Positions 50,703-58,951 of a stretch of 64,000 bases of DNA are shown here, one piece after another. The DNA comes from Kitasatospora sp. NBC_01287 (GTDB taxonomy: Bacteria > Actinomycetota > Actinomycetes > Streptomycetales > Streptomycetaceae): the NCBI RefSeq assembly GCF_026340565.1, contig NZ_JAPEPB010000002.1, positions 310,001-374,000 on the forward strand, read 5' to 3'. The notes below the pieces were generated by a model, which saw only the letters and a program-made list of their open reading frames with translations, was not told where the DNA came from and searched no databases. Position 1 is the stretch's first letter. Each line of letters opens with the position of its first letter. Both the position numbers and the translations under genes were made by a program.

Positions 50703-51271
50703 AACTGCCCAGTTCCTTGGCCGGACCGCCGACCCTGGTCGACGGTGAGGTGGTGCTCCGACCGCCGAGCGCCGATCTGGACGCGGACACCGTGCTGGCC
50801 GGCACCCGCGATCCCCTGGTGCGCGAGTTCCTGCAGGGCGTCGTCCCGCACCGGGACCGGGCGGCTGCCGCCGAGTGGCTCGACCTGGTCCCGCCACGGC
50901 TGTGGGCCGAGGGCCGGGCCGCCTACTTCGCGGTGGCCCTCGGCGCGGGGCCGGCGGTGGGGTGGGCCGAACTCGTCGACTTCCGGGCCGAGACGGACAG
51001 CGCCGAGGTCGTCGTCTGGCTGCTGCCCGCGGCCCGCAACCTGCGGACGGCCACCAAGGCCCTGCGCCTGGTCTGCCGGTTCGGCTTCGACCAGCTCGCG
51101 CTGGGGCGGATCGACGCCTACGCGGCGGCCGACAACATGCCGAGCCAGGTGATGGGTGCCTGGATCGGCTTCCGCCGGGCGGGCTACCGGCCGGCCCTGT
51201 TCCGCAGCTCCAGCAGCCACCGGCTGCACGACGCCGTGCACGCCACGCTGGCCCCCGAGGACCTCTGCTGA
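50699..51271 (+). CDS. GNAT-family acetyltransferase coupled to the toxin
   Basis: 190 residues from GTG 50699, which overlaps the toxin TGA (GTGA), so translation is coupled. It follows the RimJ/RimL-type GNAT pattern (VVLRPPSADLDADTVL; YFAVALGAGPAVGWAELVDF; AEVVVWLLPAARNLRTATKALRLVCRFGFDQLALGRIDAYAAADN; GFRRAGYRP). It should transfer acetyl from acetyl-CoA to a protein N-terminus or small amine. Its position is the usual place for an immunity gene or a toxin-modifying gene; either role is inference. Confidence 0.85.
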   Translation: MKLPSSLAGPPTLVDGEVVLRPPSADLDADTVLAGTRDPLVREFLQGVVPHRDRAAAAEWLDLVPPRLWAEGRAAYFAVALGAGPAVGWAELVDFRAETDSAEVVVWLLPAARNLRTATKALRLVCRFGFDQLALGRIDAYAAADNMPSQVMGAWIGFRRAGYRPALFRSSSSHRLHDAVHATLAPEDLC

Positions 51272-51316
51272 CCGCATGGTGCGAGCGGCGTCCAGCCCCG
51301 CTGCCCCCGCCCCCCG

Positions 51317-51352
51317 GCGGCCCGGCGCCCGGCAGCCCGGCCGCCGGGCCGC
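51317..51352. terminator. Hairpin between convergent GNAT and VOC genes
   Basis: An 11-bp G+C stem (51317-51327 / 51342-51352) with a 14-nt loop, 45 nt after the GNAT stop and 25 nt before the VOC stop. It could terminate transcription from both sides. Confidence 0.5.
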
Positions 51353-51376
51353 AGAGCCGTTCGACCAGGGCGCGGG

Positions 51377-51817
51377 TCAACCGATCTGCTCGGCCAGGGC
51401 GATGATGACGCCCGCGGGGCCGCGGAGGTAGCAGAGCCGGAAGATGCTCTCGAACCGCACCACCTCGCCGAGGAGTTCGGCGCCGTGGGCGCGCAGGCGG
51501 GCGACCGTGCCGTCGATGTCGTCGACGGCGAACATGACGCGATGCAGGCCCAGCGTGTTCGGCGGCGGGTTCGCCGGCTCGGCGCCGAGCGCCGCCGGGG
51601 TGTGGTACTTCGTCAGCTCGACCTTGCTGTGACCGTCCGGGGTCCGCATCATCGCGATCTCGCTCCGGACGCCGTCGAGTCCGACGATGCGATCCACCCA
51701 GGAGCCTTCGACCTGAGTCCTGCCCTCCAGGTCCAGACCCAGCTCGGTGAAGAACGCGATGGCGGAATCCAGGTCCTCGACGACGATGGCGACGTTGTCC
51801 ATCCGCTGAACGGTCAT
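51377..51817 (-). CDS. VOC-family (glyoxalase/bleomycin-resistance-like) protein
   Basis: 146 residues from ATG 51817 (an ATG four codons upstream is possible; no strong ribosome binding site for either). It begins MTVQRMDNVAIVVEDLDSAI, with DGHSKVELTKYHTP in the first half and HRVMFAVDDIDGTVARLRAHGAEL in the second, giving the paired beta-alpha-beta-beta-beta modules of the vicinal oxygen chelate fold. The metal ligands and substrate are not clear. Confidence 0.88.
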   Translation of the reverse strand: MTVQRMDNVAIVVEDLDSAIAFFTELGLDLEGRTQVEGSWVDRIVGLDGVRSEIAMMRTPDGHSKVELTKYHTPAALGAEPANPPPNTLGLHRVMFAVDDIDGTVARLRAHGAELLGEVVRFESIFRLCYLRGPAGVIIALAEQIG

Positions 51818-51958
51818 GTCCGCGAGCATAGGGCGGCGGCCGGCCGAGGGCCCGCAAGCGGGAGCGCCGGAGCGTCAGCCGCCGCCCAGGGCGCGGCCGA
51901 GGCGTGACAGGGTGACGGGGCAAGGGGGTGACGGGGCGAGGGGGCGAGGGGGCGAGGG

Positions 51959-52849
51959 TCATCGGCCCGCGGCGGCGCTGAGCAGGCCGGTCACCAGGGC
52001 GAGCGGCGGCCAGTCGAGGCGGCCGTGCCGGGCCACCGCGTAGGCCCGCAGCTCGACGTCGGGGGCGGCCAGCGGGACGATCCGCACCGCGGGCCGGGTC
52101 GGGAAGCCGATCGGCAGCAGCGCCACGCCCAGGCCCGCCGCGATCATCTCCTGCACCAGGTCGAGGCTGTCGGCCTGGTGGGTGACCCGGGGGCGGAACC
52201 CCGCCATCGAGGCGAGCGTGCGGATGACCTCCTCGTCCGCCGTGTTGCGGGAGTTGACGATCCAGTCGCGCGTCCGGAAGCGGGCGAAGACCTCCAGCGT
52301 CGTCCCCGCGCCGGGCTCGGCGTCGGCCGGCACACCGAGTCCCCACCTGGCGGTCCACAGCGGGGTCGCGCTGACCGCGGGGTCCTCGGCGGCCGGGGCC
52401 AGGTCGTAGTCGTAGGTGAGTGCGAGGTCCACCTCGTCGGTGGCCAGCAGCTCCAGCGACTCGGCGGGCTCGTGTTCACGGATCAGAACGTGGACCCGCG
52501 GACTGGTCGCGGCCAGGTCGACCACGATGGGCAGCAGGTAGCCGCGGATGGCGGTGGCGAAGCCGGCGACCCTCAGGGTGCCGTTGGGCTCGGCCCCGGG
52601 GCCGAGGTCGCGGTGCGCCGTCTCGACGGCGGCCAGGATCGTCACCGCGTGCTCGGCGAGCCGCCGACCCGCCGGCGTCAGCCGGACCAGCCGCCCAGCG
52701 GGCTCGATCAGCGCGGTGTCCATCTCGCGGGCGAGGGCGGCGATCTGCTGCGAGACCGTCGAGGTGGTGGTGCCGAGCACATCGGCGACCGCCCGCATGG
52801 AGCCCAGCCGGGACAACTCCGCCAGGATCTGCAGCCGCCGTGTCTCCAT
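51959..52849 (-). CDS. LysR-family transcriptional regulator
   Basis: 296 residues from ATG 52849. The N-terminal winged HTH is RLQILAELSRLGSMRAVADV and LGTTTSTVSQQIAALAREM. A periplasmic-binding-like effector domain follows (TLRVAGFATAIRGYLLPIVVDLA; AGLGVALLPIGF). It is divergent from an EamA exporter across an 83-nt gap, the classic LysR arrangement, so it probably controls that exporter. G-rich repeats (GGGGCGAG) lie just after its stop. Confidence 0.9.
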   Translation of the reverse strand: METRRLQILAELSRLGSMRAVADVLGTTTSTVSQQIAALAREMDTALIEPAGRLVRLTPAGRRLAEHAVTILAAVETAHRDLGPGAEPNGTLRVAGFATAIRGYLLPIVVDLAATSPRVHVLIREHEPAESLELLATDEVDLALTYDYDLAPAAEDPAVSATPLWTARWGLGVPADAEPGAGTTLEVFARFRTRDWIVNSRNTADEEVIRTLASMAGFRPRVTHQADSLDLVQEMIAAGLGVALLPIGFPTRPAVRIVPLAAPDVELRAYAVARHGRLDWPPLALVTGLLSAAAGR

Positions 52850-52932
52850 CCGGCCATTGTTCAGCTTTCCCGAACGGTTTGTCCATGATCGACACGTGGA
52901 CGGCAACGGTGCTCGCGACATCTACTGTGCGC

Positions 52933-53856
52933 ATGAGCCCGCTGGAAGCCGTCGCCCCGCCCCTCGCCGCCCGCCCGCGCACCGCCCGGAGCGGAGCCCT
53001 GATGGCCATGGGGGCGATGTCCTCGGTGCAGCTCGGGCTGGCCCTGTCGGTGCCGCTCTTCGCCCAGCTCGGTGCCGTGGGCACGGCCGGGCTGCGGCTG
53101 GCCTGGGCCGGCGTGCTGGTCCTGCTGCTGATACGCCCGCGCCCCCGGGACTTCGCCGGCCGGGACCTGGCGGCCTGCGCGCTGCTGGGCCTGGTCACCG
53201 CCGGCATGGTGCTGCTCTTCATGCTGTCCGCCGCGCGCATTCCGCTGGGCACCGCGAGCGCACTGGAGTTCCTCGGGCCGCTCGCGGTCTCCCTCTTCCG
53301 CCCCGGCGGCGGGCGAAAGCGCTGGGCGGCGGCCGCCGCCCTGGGCGTGGTCCTGCTGACCGAGCCCTGGCACGGCGGGATCGACCCGGCCGGCCTCGGC
53401 TTCGCACTCGGCGCGGCGGCCTGCTGGGCCGGGTACATCCTGCTGACCCAGCGCGTGGGCGACCGGGTCACCGGGCTGAAGGGGCTGGCCGTCTCGCTCC
53501 CGGTGGCCGGCGCGATCGCCACCCTGGTCGCCGCACCGTCCGAACTCGCCCGCACGACCTGGCCGCTGCTCCTGGTCATGCTCGGGGTGGCCGCGCTCAG
53601 CACCGTGCTGCCGTTCAGCCTCGAATTCCTCGCACTGCGCCACCTCACCGCCGGCGCGTTCGGCACCCTGATGAGCCTGGAACCGGCGATCGCGCTGCTG
53701 ATGGGCATCCTGGTGCTCGGTCAGATCCCCGGGCCCGCGGCCGCCGCAGGCGTCGTCCTCGTGGTGATCGCGGGCGCCGGCGCCACCCGTACCGGCGGCC
53801 GGGAGGCGCAACCGGTCCGGAGCAACGAGCCCGGGGCGCCGGCGCTCTGCGCCTGA
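52933..53856 (+). CDS. EamA/RhaT-family drug/metabolite exporter
   Basis: 307 residues from ATG 52933 (MSPLEAVAPPL); an ATG at 52885 would add 16 residues of poor quality. About ten membrane helices in two repeats, with family features such as LGTASALEFLGPLAVSLF and GAFGTLMSLEPAIALLMGILVLGQ, as in RhtA-type threonine/homoserine exporters. No ribosome binding site is evident, and TACTGT sits just before the ATG, so a leaderless transcript is possible. Probably regulated by the divergent LysR protein. Confidence 0.88.
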   Translation: MSPLEAVAPPLAARPRTARSGALMAMGAMSSVQLGLALSVPLFAQLGAVGTAGLRLAWAGVLVLLLIRPRPRDFAGRDLAACALLGLVTAGMVLLFMLSAARIPLGTASALEFLGPLAVSLFRPGGGRKRWAAAAALGVVLLTEPWHGGIDPAGLGFALGAAACWAGYILLTQRVGDRVTGLKGLAVSLPVAGAIATLVAAPSELARTTWPLLLVMLGVAALSTVLPFSLEFLALRHLTAGAFGTLMSLEPAIALLMGILVLGQIPGPAAAAGVVLVVIAGAGATRTGGREAQPVRSNEPGAPALCA

Positions 53857-53871
53857 CCCTGCCGCGCGGGC

Positions 53872-55221
53872 TCACCGCGGCAGGTCGGCCTCCCGCACGC
53901 GCTGCAGGTGGACGAGGACGTCGTAGGACGGGCCGATCGCGACGTCCTCGGGCGGGCAGGGGTACTGGGTGCCGATCTGGCGGGTGGGGCGGGCGGTGTC
54001 CAGCCAGGCCCGGGCCACCGCCGGGGCACTGCGGGTGTCGAGGAAGTAGTCGCGGGAGCGGACCCGGGCGAGGGTGTACTCGTTGCTGCCCGGAGCGGCC
54101 GCGTCCACGGTGAACTTCTTCCACGGGCCTTCGAGGCTGGTGTCCTGTGACAGGAAGGAGCCCTGGTCGAAGGTGGTGCCGATGGCGAGGTAGGCCCCGC
54201 CGAGCGTCTCGCGCAGGAACGCGCCCTGCAGCTTCGGGTAGTTCACGGGATCGGCGGTCACGTACGCCACGTGCTGGTCGTGCGCCGAGAGCAGCATCCG
54301 GTGACCGGTGTGCCGCTGCCACCAGGCGATGTTCTCGGCCATCAACCGGTCGCGCTGGAGCTCCGCGGCGCTCAGCGCCTCGGCGTCGCCGAAGTCGCAG
54401 GCGAGGAACGCGGCGGTCTGGGCGATGGACCTGGCGTGCTGCACCGTCCACTCGTACTCCTCGCCACCCGCCCCCGAGCCCTCCAGCAGTTCCAGGGCCT
54501 GCTGGGCGTTGGCCGCCAGCCGCTGCCGCTCCGCCAGCGGTCCGCGCGTGTAGGCGATGGCGTCGTCGAGGGGGCGCAGCCCGGCGTAGAGCTCGGTGAA
54601 GCGCGGGCCCAGCCGCGGTTGGTGCCGGCCGACGTAGCCCGTCACCCGCTCGAAGAAGTCGTCGCCCACCCGGGGAGCACCGACGTCATCGCCCATGAAG
54701 TGCACCCGGCGGCCGGGAGCGCGCCGGTTGTGGTCCCGCATCCACTCGATCAGGTGCAGGAACTCCTGGCGCCCGAACGGCGATCCGCCCAGGGCCTCCT
54801 GCACGACCTGGCGCGCGTCCCCCCGCCCGCTCTGGAGGTACTCGTCGATCAGCAGTCCCGACGGCCAGCCGATCTCCAGGGCGAAGGTGGTGAAGCCCTT
54901 CTCCTCGACGAGATAGCGGAAGACCCGCTCCTTGAGGGCGAAGAACTCGTGCGACCCGTGGGTGGCCTCGCCCAGGCCCACCACCGCGGCGTCACCGATC
55001 ATCGCCCCCAGGGGCCGCAGGTCGGCCGTGTCCGGCCCCGGCTCCGTCGACCGCAGCGGATGGGCCGCCAGGGCGAGGGCGCGGACCGGGTCCTGGCCAT
55101 CGGGCCGCGCCGGGACCTCCTGGTCCGCGTAGGCGGACGTGGGAGCCAGCAGCGCCCCCACCGTGGCCGCGGCCGCCACCAGCAGCGGGCGTCGTCCCAT
55201 CGTCGTCGTCTTCTCGGTCAT
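53872..55221 (-). CDS. Erythromycin-esterase-family protein, exported
   Basis: 449 residues from ATG 55221 (AGGAG 8 nt upstream). A twin-arginine-like signal (MGRRPLLVAAAATVGALL, cleavage after AYA) is followed by the family core: VVGLGEATHGSHEFFALKERVFRYL, FALEIGWPSGLLIDEYL, RVHFMGDDVG and MLLSAHDQHVAYV with conserved His/Glu. The family includes Ere macrolide esterases, but most members, including exported actinomycete ones, have unknown substrates. It converges on the EamA gene with only 15 nt between stops. Confidence 0.85.
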   Translation of the reverse strand: MTEKTTTMGRRPLLVAAAATVGALLAPTSAYADQEVPARPDGQDPVRALALAAHPLRSTEPGPDTADLRPLGAMIGDAAVVGLGEATHGSHEFFALKERVFRYLVEEKGFTTFALEIGWPSGLLIDEYLQSGRGDARQVVQEALGGSPFGRQEFLHLIEWMRDHNRRAPGRRVHFMGDDVGAPRVGDDFFERVTGYVGRHQPRLGPRFTELYAGLRPLDDAIAYTRGPLAERQRLAANAQQALELLEGSGAGGEEYEWTVQHARSIAQTAAFLACDFGDAEALSAAELQRDRLMAENIAWWQRHTGHRMLLSAHDQHVAYVTADPVNYPKLQGAFLRETLGGAYLAIGTTFDQGSFLSQDTSLEGPWKKFTVDAAAPGSNEYTLARVRSRDYFLDTRSAPAVARAWLDTARPTRQIGTQYPCPPEDVAIGPSYDVLVHLQRVREADLPR

Positions 55222-55374
55222 GCCGATCACTCCTCAACTCGAACAGCCCGCCGGCGTCGGTGGCGGACCCGGCCCGGTCCCCGGTCGATCACCACTCCAT
55301 CACCCGGTCGGCGCCCTCTTGTCCGAGCGCGGGACGAGATCGCGTGGGGGTCTGGAGTCCCCCACGGCACCGGG

Positions 55375-55434
55375 ACCAGGACCCCGGTCCCGGTCCCGGT
55401 CCTGGTCCTGGTCCCGCTGGGGCTGGGGCTGGGG
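55375..55434. repeat. Intergenic GGTCCC/GGGGCT low-complexity repeat
   Basis: Runs of GGACCA, GGTCCC and GGGGCT hexamers directly abut the aldo/keto reductase stop. Confidence 0.8.
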
Positions 55435-56409
55435 TCAGCGCTCCATCATCCGCATGCCGGCCTCGTTGTGGGTGTCCCCGGCGGCCGGGGGAAGGCTGGT
55501 GAGCTTGGCGAGCTGCTCCTCGCTGAGGTCGACCGCGTCGGCCGCGGCGTTCTCCTCCAGGCGGGCCACCCGCCTGGTGCCGGGGATGGGCGCGATGTGG
55601 TCGCCCTGGGCCAGCAGCCAGGCGAGCGCGACCTGGGCCGCGGTGGCGCCGATCTGGGCCGCGACGGCGGCGACCTCGTCGGCCAGGCGCAGGTTGTGCT
55701 GGAAGTTCTCGTCGGCGAACCGCGGGTTGTCGGCGCGGAAGTCGGTGGGGTCGAACTGCTCGGTGGAGCGGATCGCGCCGGTCAGGAAGCCGCGGCCCAG
55801 GGGCGAGAAGGGCACGAAGCCGATGTTCAACTCACGCAGCACCGGCAGCACGCGGGCCTCGGGGTCGCGGGTGAACAGCGAGTACTCGGACTGGACGGCG
55901 GTGACCGGGTGGACGGCGTGGGCGCGCCGGATGGTGTCGGGCCCGGCCTCGGAGAGCCCGATGTGCCTGATCTTGCCCTCGGTGACGAGGTCGGACAGGG
56001 CCCCGACGGTCTCCTCGATCGGGGTGCCGGGGTCGACCCGGTGCTGGTAGTACAGGTCGATGCGGTCGGTGCCCAACCGCTTGAGGGAGCCCTCGACGGC
56101 GGCCCGGACGCTTGCCGGGCTGCTGTCCGTGCCTCCCTGACGGCCGGTGTGCGAGATCAGGCCGAACTTCGTCGCGAGCACGACCTGGTCACGACGCCCC
56201 TTCAAGGCTCGGCCGACGAGTTCCTCGTTGGTGTAGGGGCCGTAGACCTCGGCGGTGTCGATGAGGGTGACGCCCACGTCCAGGGCGCGGTGGATGGTGC
56301 GGACGGACTCCGCGTCGTCGGTTCCGGCGCCGGTGTAGCCGTGGGACATGCCCATCGCACCCAGGCCGATCCGGGAGACGTCCAGGTCACGCAGTTCGAT
56401 GTGCTTCAC
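55435..56409 (-). CDS. Aldo/keto reductase
   Basis: 324 residues from GTG 56409 (VKHIELRDLDVSRIGLGAMGM); a GTG five codons upstream is possible. Catalytic-tetrad context is visible: TLIDTAEVYGPYTNEELVG (Asp, Tyr), VVLATKFG (Lys) and YYQHRVDP (His). NADPH-binding signatures lie at the C-terminus (IPGTRRVARLEENAAA). It belongs to the YajO/Tas-like group that reduces aldehydes and ketones; substrate unknown. Confidence 0.9.
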   Translation of the reverse strand: MKHIELRDLDVSRIGLGAMGMSHGYTGAGTDDAESVRTIHRALDVGVTLIDTAEVYGPYTNEELVGRALKGRRDQVVLATKFGLISHTGRQGGTDSSPASVRAAVEGSLKRLGTDRIDLYYQHRVDPGTPIEETVGALSDLVTEGKIRHIGLSEAGPDTIRRAHAVHPVTAVQSEYSLFTRDPEARVLPVLRELNIGFVPFSPLGRGFLTGAIRSTEQFDPTDFRADNPRFADENFQHNLRLADEVAAVAAQIGATAAQVALAWLLAQGDHIAPIPGTRRVARLEENAAADAVDLSEEQLAKLTSLPPAAGDTHNEAGMRMMER

Positions 56410-56785
56410 AGGTGTTCCGTTCACTCGGGCCCGCTGAGCGGGCGCGCGGGTCCGGGCGGGTGCCCGGCCCCTGCTCGACCGCACCGGTGGGCGGGTGCCG
56501 CTGATCGTTGGTGCAAGGGGGGTGGCGCACTTTTCAGGGTGGGGCCAACAAGGCCGGCTACGAGCCTCTCACTCCGGAGTGGCCCGGCACCCCCGACACG
56601 GTCGCCGAGGCCCGTGCGAACAGCTGACAGGGCCGAAGCCTTCGATCAGTAGGCAACTTCCTGAACAGAAGGAAAAATGCAAGGTGTGGCGCGCATTCTG
56701 GTGTAGAATCTGAAGCAGAGGGCGACCTCCGGGACAGGCTTCACAGGGAGGCCGACGGATCGCCCGGCTCCAGGGGGAGAACACC
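56410..56785. other. Gap with a candidate promoter
   Basis: 376 nt with no gene on either strand. An A/T-richer patch (about 56640-56720) contains TAGAAT at 56704-56709, a good -10 match, with only a weak -35. It would start a transcript about 70 nt before the small gene at 56786. Confidence 0.35.
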
Positions 56786-56938
56786 ATGAACTACCGACTC
56801 GAAGCGGCCCGCGTGACCATCGACGACCGCCTGCGGGAGGCCGAGGAGCATCGCCTGCTGCGCGCCCTGCGCCTGCGGAACCGTGCCGAGCGCACCACCC
56901 AGCGCGCCCGCCGAGCCCTGACCAACCTGACCGCATGA
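56786..56938 (+). CDS. Small Arg-rich helical protein (50 aa)
   Basis: ATG 56786 follows GGGGGAGA with good spacing. The product (MNYRLEAARVTIDDRLREAE, then EHRLLRALRLRNRAERTTQR) is almost entirely helical, amphipathic and strongly basic at its end. Third-position G/C bias is strong. It has no recognised family and could be a nucleic-acid-binding or regulatory miniprotein. Likely in one transcript with the small coiled-coil gene that follows. Confidence 0.6.
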   Translation: MNYRLEAARVTIDDRLREAEEHRLLRALRLRNRAERTTQRARRALTNLTA

Positions 56939-57149
56939 GCACCCCGCACCACCACCACGACGGGCCGTCACCAGCACACCGGTGAGGGCCCGTCCCGCTT
57001 TCCCCACGCCGAAGCACCACGTCACCGCGTCACGAGAGCAGCGGCGCATGGAGCAGCGGCGCGGCCTGGACGGCGGGTCGAGCGGCGCGCCGGGCGCGGA
57101 GGCGGAAAGCTGGAGTGACCAGCTCACCCCGCCCACCCAGGAGGCCCTC

Positions 57150-57410
57150 ATGCCCGCCGACTTCTGCAACGTCCTGGCCGGTCTGATCAAGGACGCCCGC
57201 AAGGACGCGGTCGACAAGCAGCGATCGATCGACACCCTGAACCGCCAGCTGGCCGAACTGCGGGACGACCCGGAAGGCAACGCCCAACTCATCCAGCTGG
57301 CAGAGCAGCGGCTGACCCAGGTGCAGAGCCAACTCGACGACGACAACGCCCAGATCGAAGCCGCCCGCGAGGAGTACCAGGCCGACAACTGCCCCGAACC
57401 CACTCCCTGA
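57150..57410 (+). CDS. Small coiled-coil protein (86 aa)
   Basis: ATG 57150 follows AGGAGG. The sequence MPADFCNVLAGLIKDARKDA and onward is an uninterrupted charged helix with heptad-like spacing (DTLNRQLAELRDD; AQLIQLAEQRLTQVQSQLDDDNAQIEAAREEYQ), ending ADNCPEPTP. Two Cys, one at each end, could allow disulfide-linked dimers. No family is recognised. It follows the 50-residue gene by 211 nt in the same direction. Confidence 0.65.
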   Translation: MPADFCNVLAGLIKDARKDAVDKQRSIDTLNRQLAELRDDPEGNAQLIQLAEQRLTQVQSQLDDDNAQIEAAREEYQADNCPEPTP

Positions 57411-57457
57411 CCCCGCGGGACCGTGCGCCCGAGCCCTCCCGATCGTGACGTGGCACC

Positions 57458-58264
57458 TCAGGCACGGCCACGTGCGAGCAGGGCGGCGTGCGGCAGCACC
57501 AGCCGGCCGTCAGGCCCGGCGAACTCGGCGCTGAGCAGGTCGAACTGGCGCTTGATCTCGGCCCGGGTCGCGGGCGTCTGGCTCACCACGACCTGTCCGA
57601 TCGAGGCCACACCGGCGGCGGGGCCGCCCCACCACTCCTCGGGGCCGGCGAGGTGGTCCCACCGGAGCGTCTCGCAGGCGACTCCCGCCAGGCCGGCCGA
57701 CCGCAGCAGGTCGGCCAGACCCCGCTCATCCCGTGGGAAGTCGTCCTCGGGCGCGAGCGCGGGCAGGTGGGCCGGTCGGACCGCGCCCGCCGCCTGGATC
57801 GCCCGGCCTAGCAGCGCCTGCCCCGGCGCGGCGGGCGATGCCCAGATGGTCACGGCGATCCGCCCGCCAGGGCGGGTGACCCGCCGCAGCTCGGCCAGCG
57901 CCTGTCGCGGACGGCCCACGTGGTTGAGCACGAAGTTGCCCACGACCGCGTCGAACTCGTCATCGGCGAAGGGGAGTTCCGGCAGGGTGGCCACTCGCGC
58001 AGCGGCCTCGGGGACGGCCTGCCGGGCCAGCTCGACCATGCCCGGATCCGCGTCCACCGCCGTCACCCGTGCCCCGCGCGCGGCCGCCGCGGCGGCGACC
58101 ACGCCGGTGCCGGTCCCCACGTCCAGCACGCGGGCCCCGGGCCGGATCGCCGCCGCGTCCAGCACGTGCGGCACCGGGTACGCGCAGAGTGCGGCGAAGC
58201 TGTCCGCGTACGCCTGCGCCCGTCCGGCCCAGGTCTTCCGCTCACACTCGTCGAAGATCGTCAC
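57458..58264 (-). CDS. SAM-dependent class I methyltransferase
   Basis: 268 residues from GTG 58264. SAM-binding motif I VLDVGTGTG (46-54), an acidic residue ending beta-2 (VTAVDADPGMVELAR) and motif VLNHVGRPRQALAELRRVTRPGGRIAVTIW are typical of the Methyltransf_11/UbiE group acting on small molecules. Divergent from the phosphatase gene across 151 nt. Substrate unknown. Confidence 0.9.
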   Translation of the reverse strand: MTIFDECERKTWAGRAQAYADSFAALCAYPVPHVLDAAAIRPGARVLDVGTGTGVVAAAAAARGARVTAVDADPGMVELARQAVPEAAARVATLPELPFADDEFDAVVGNFVLNHVGRPRQALAELRRVTRPGGRIAVTIWASPAAPGQALLGRAIQAAGAVRPAHLPALAPEDDFPRDERGLADLLRSAGLAGVACETLRWDHLAGPEEWWGGPAAGVASIGQVVVSQTPATRAEIKRQFDLLSAEFAGPDGRLVLPHAALLARGRA

Positions 58265-58415
58265 AGCGGTCGTTCCCCTCGTTCATCGGCCGCACCGGAG
58301 GTCGGCTCCGTCGACGTCAGGACCCTAACGCAGCGGCCGTGGAGCCTATCCGCTCGATCCCGGCGACCGACCGTGCGATGATCACCTGATCCCACCGACC
58401 GAAAGTGCTACCGCG

Positions 58416-58910
58416 ATGCGCCCTGCCCTCTTCACCATCGACACCCCAGGCCCGGGACGGCTGAGCACCATGGCCAGGCCCCGCGGCGACGACTGGCTGG
58501 AGGACGAGATGAGCGCCCTGCGCGCCCACGGCGTCGACATCCTGGTCTGCGCACTCACCCGACCCGAACTCGACGAGCTCGGCCTCACCGACGAACCCCG
58601 GGCAGCCGTGGCCGCCGGGCTCCGGTTCGTCGCGACGCCCATCCCCGACCGCACCGTCCCCGACCTGCCCACGGTCCTGCCGACCCTGCGGGCGCTCGCC
58701 GAGGAACTGCGCGGCGGCGCGCACATCGTCACCCACTGCCGCGCGGGCATCGGACGCTCCTCCCTGCTCGCCGTCGCGCTCCTCATCCTGGGCGGCGTCG
58801 ATCCCGACACCGCCTGGTCCGAACTGGAGCGAGCCCGCGGCCTGGCCGTCCCGGACACCGCGGAGCAGCGGGAGTGGACCACGGGGCTGCTCGGAGCCAC
58901 CTCGCGCTGA
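58416..58910 (+). CDS. Dual-specificity/tyrosine protein phosphatase-like
   Basis: 164 residues from ATG 58416. The CX5R signature is HCRAGIGRSS (C108, R114), with a general-acid candidate in PIPDRTVPDL. It opens MRPALFTIDTPGPGRLSTMARPRG and GDDWLEDEMSALRAHGVDILVCAL, like small bacterial DSPs that hydrolyse phosphotyrosine or other phosphoesters. It appears monocistronic. Confidence 0.88.
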   Translation: MRPALFTIDTPGPGRLSTMARPRGDDWLEDEMSALRAHGVDILVCALTRPELDELGLTDEPRAAVAAGLRFVATPIPDRTVPDLPTVLPTLRALAEELRGGAHIVTHCRAGIGRSSLLAVALLILGGVDPDTAWSELERARGLAVPDTAEQREWTTGLLGATSR

Positions 58911-58951
58911 CGGGCGGAGCCGGGGCCGACCGGCCCCGGCTCCGCCCGGGC

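Noticed and set aside
51293..51352. Proline-codon-rich stretch after the GNAT gene as a coding extension
   Set aside because: The GNAT ends at a clean TGA (51271) with full-length domain; the C-rich DNA forms a hairpin instead.
53872..55221. Macrolide-resistance esterase as a definite call
   Set aside because: Family membership is clear, but exported actinomycete members have no proven macrolide activity and no macrolide cluster is seen here.
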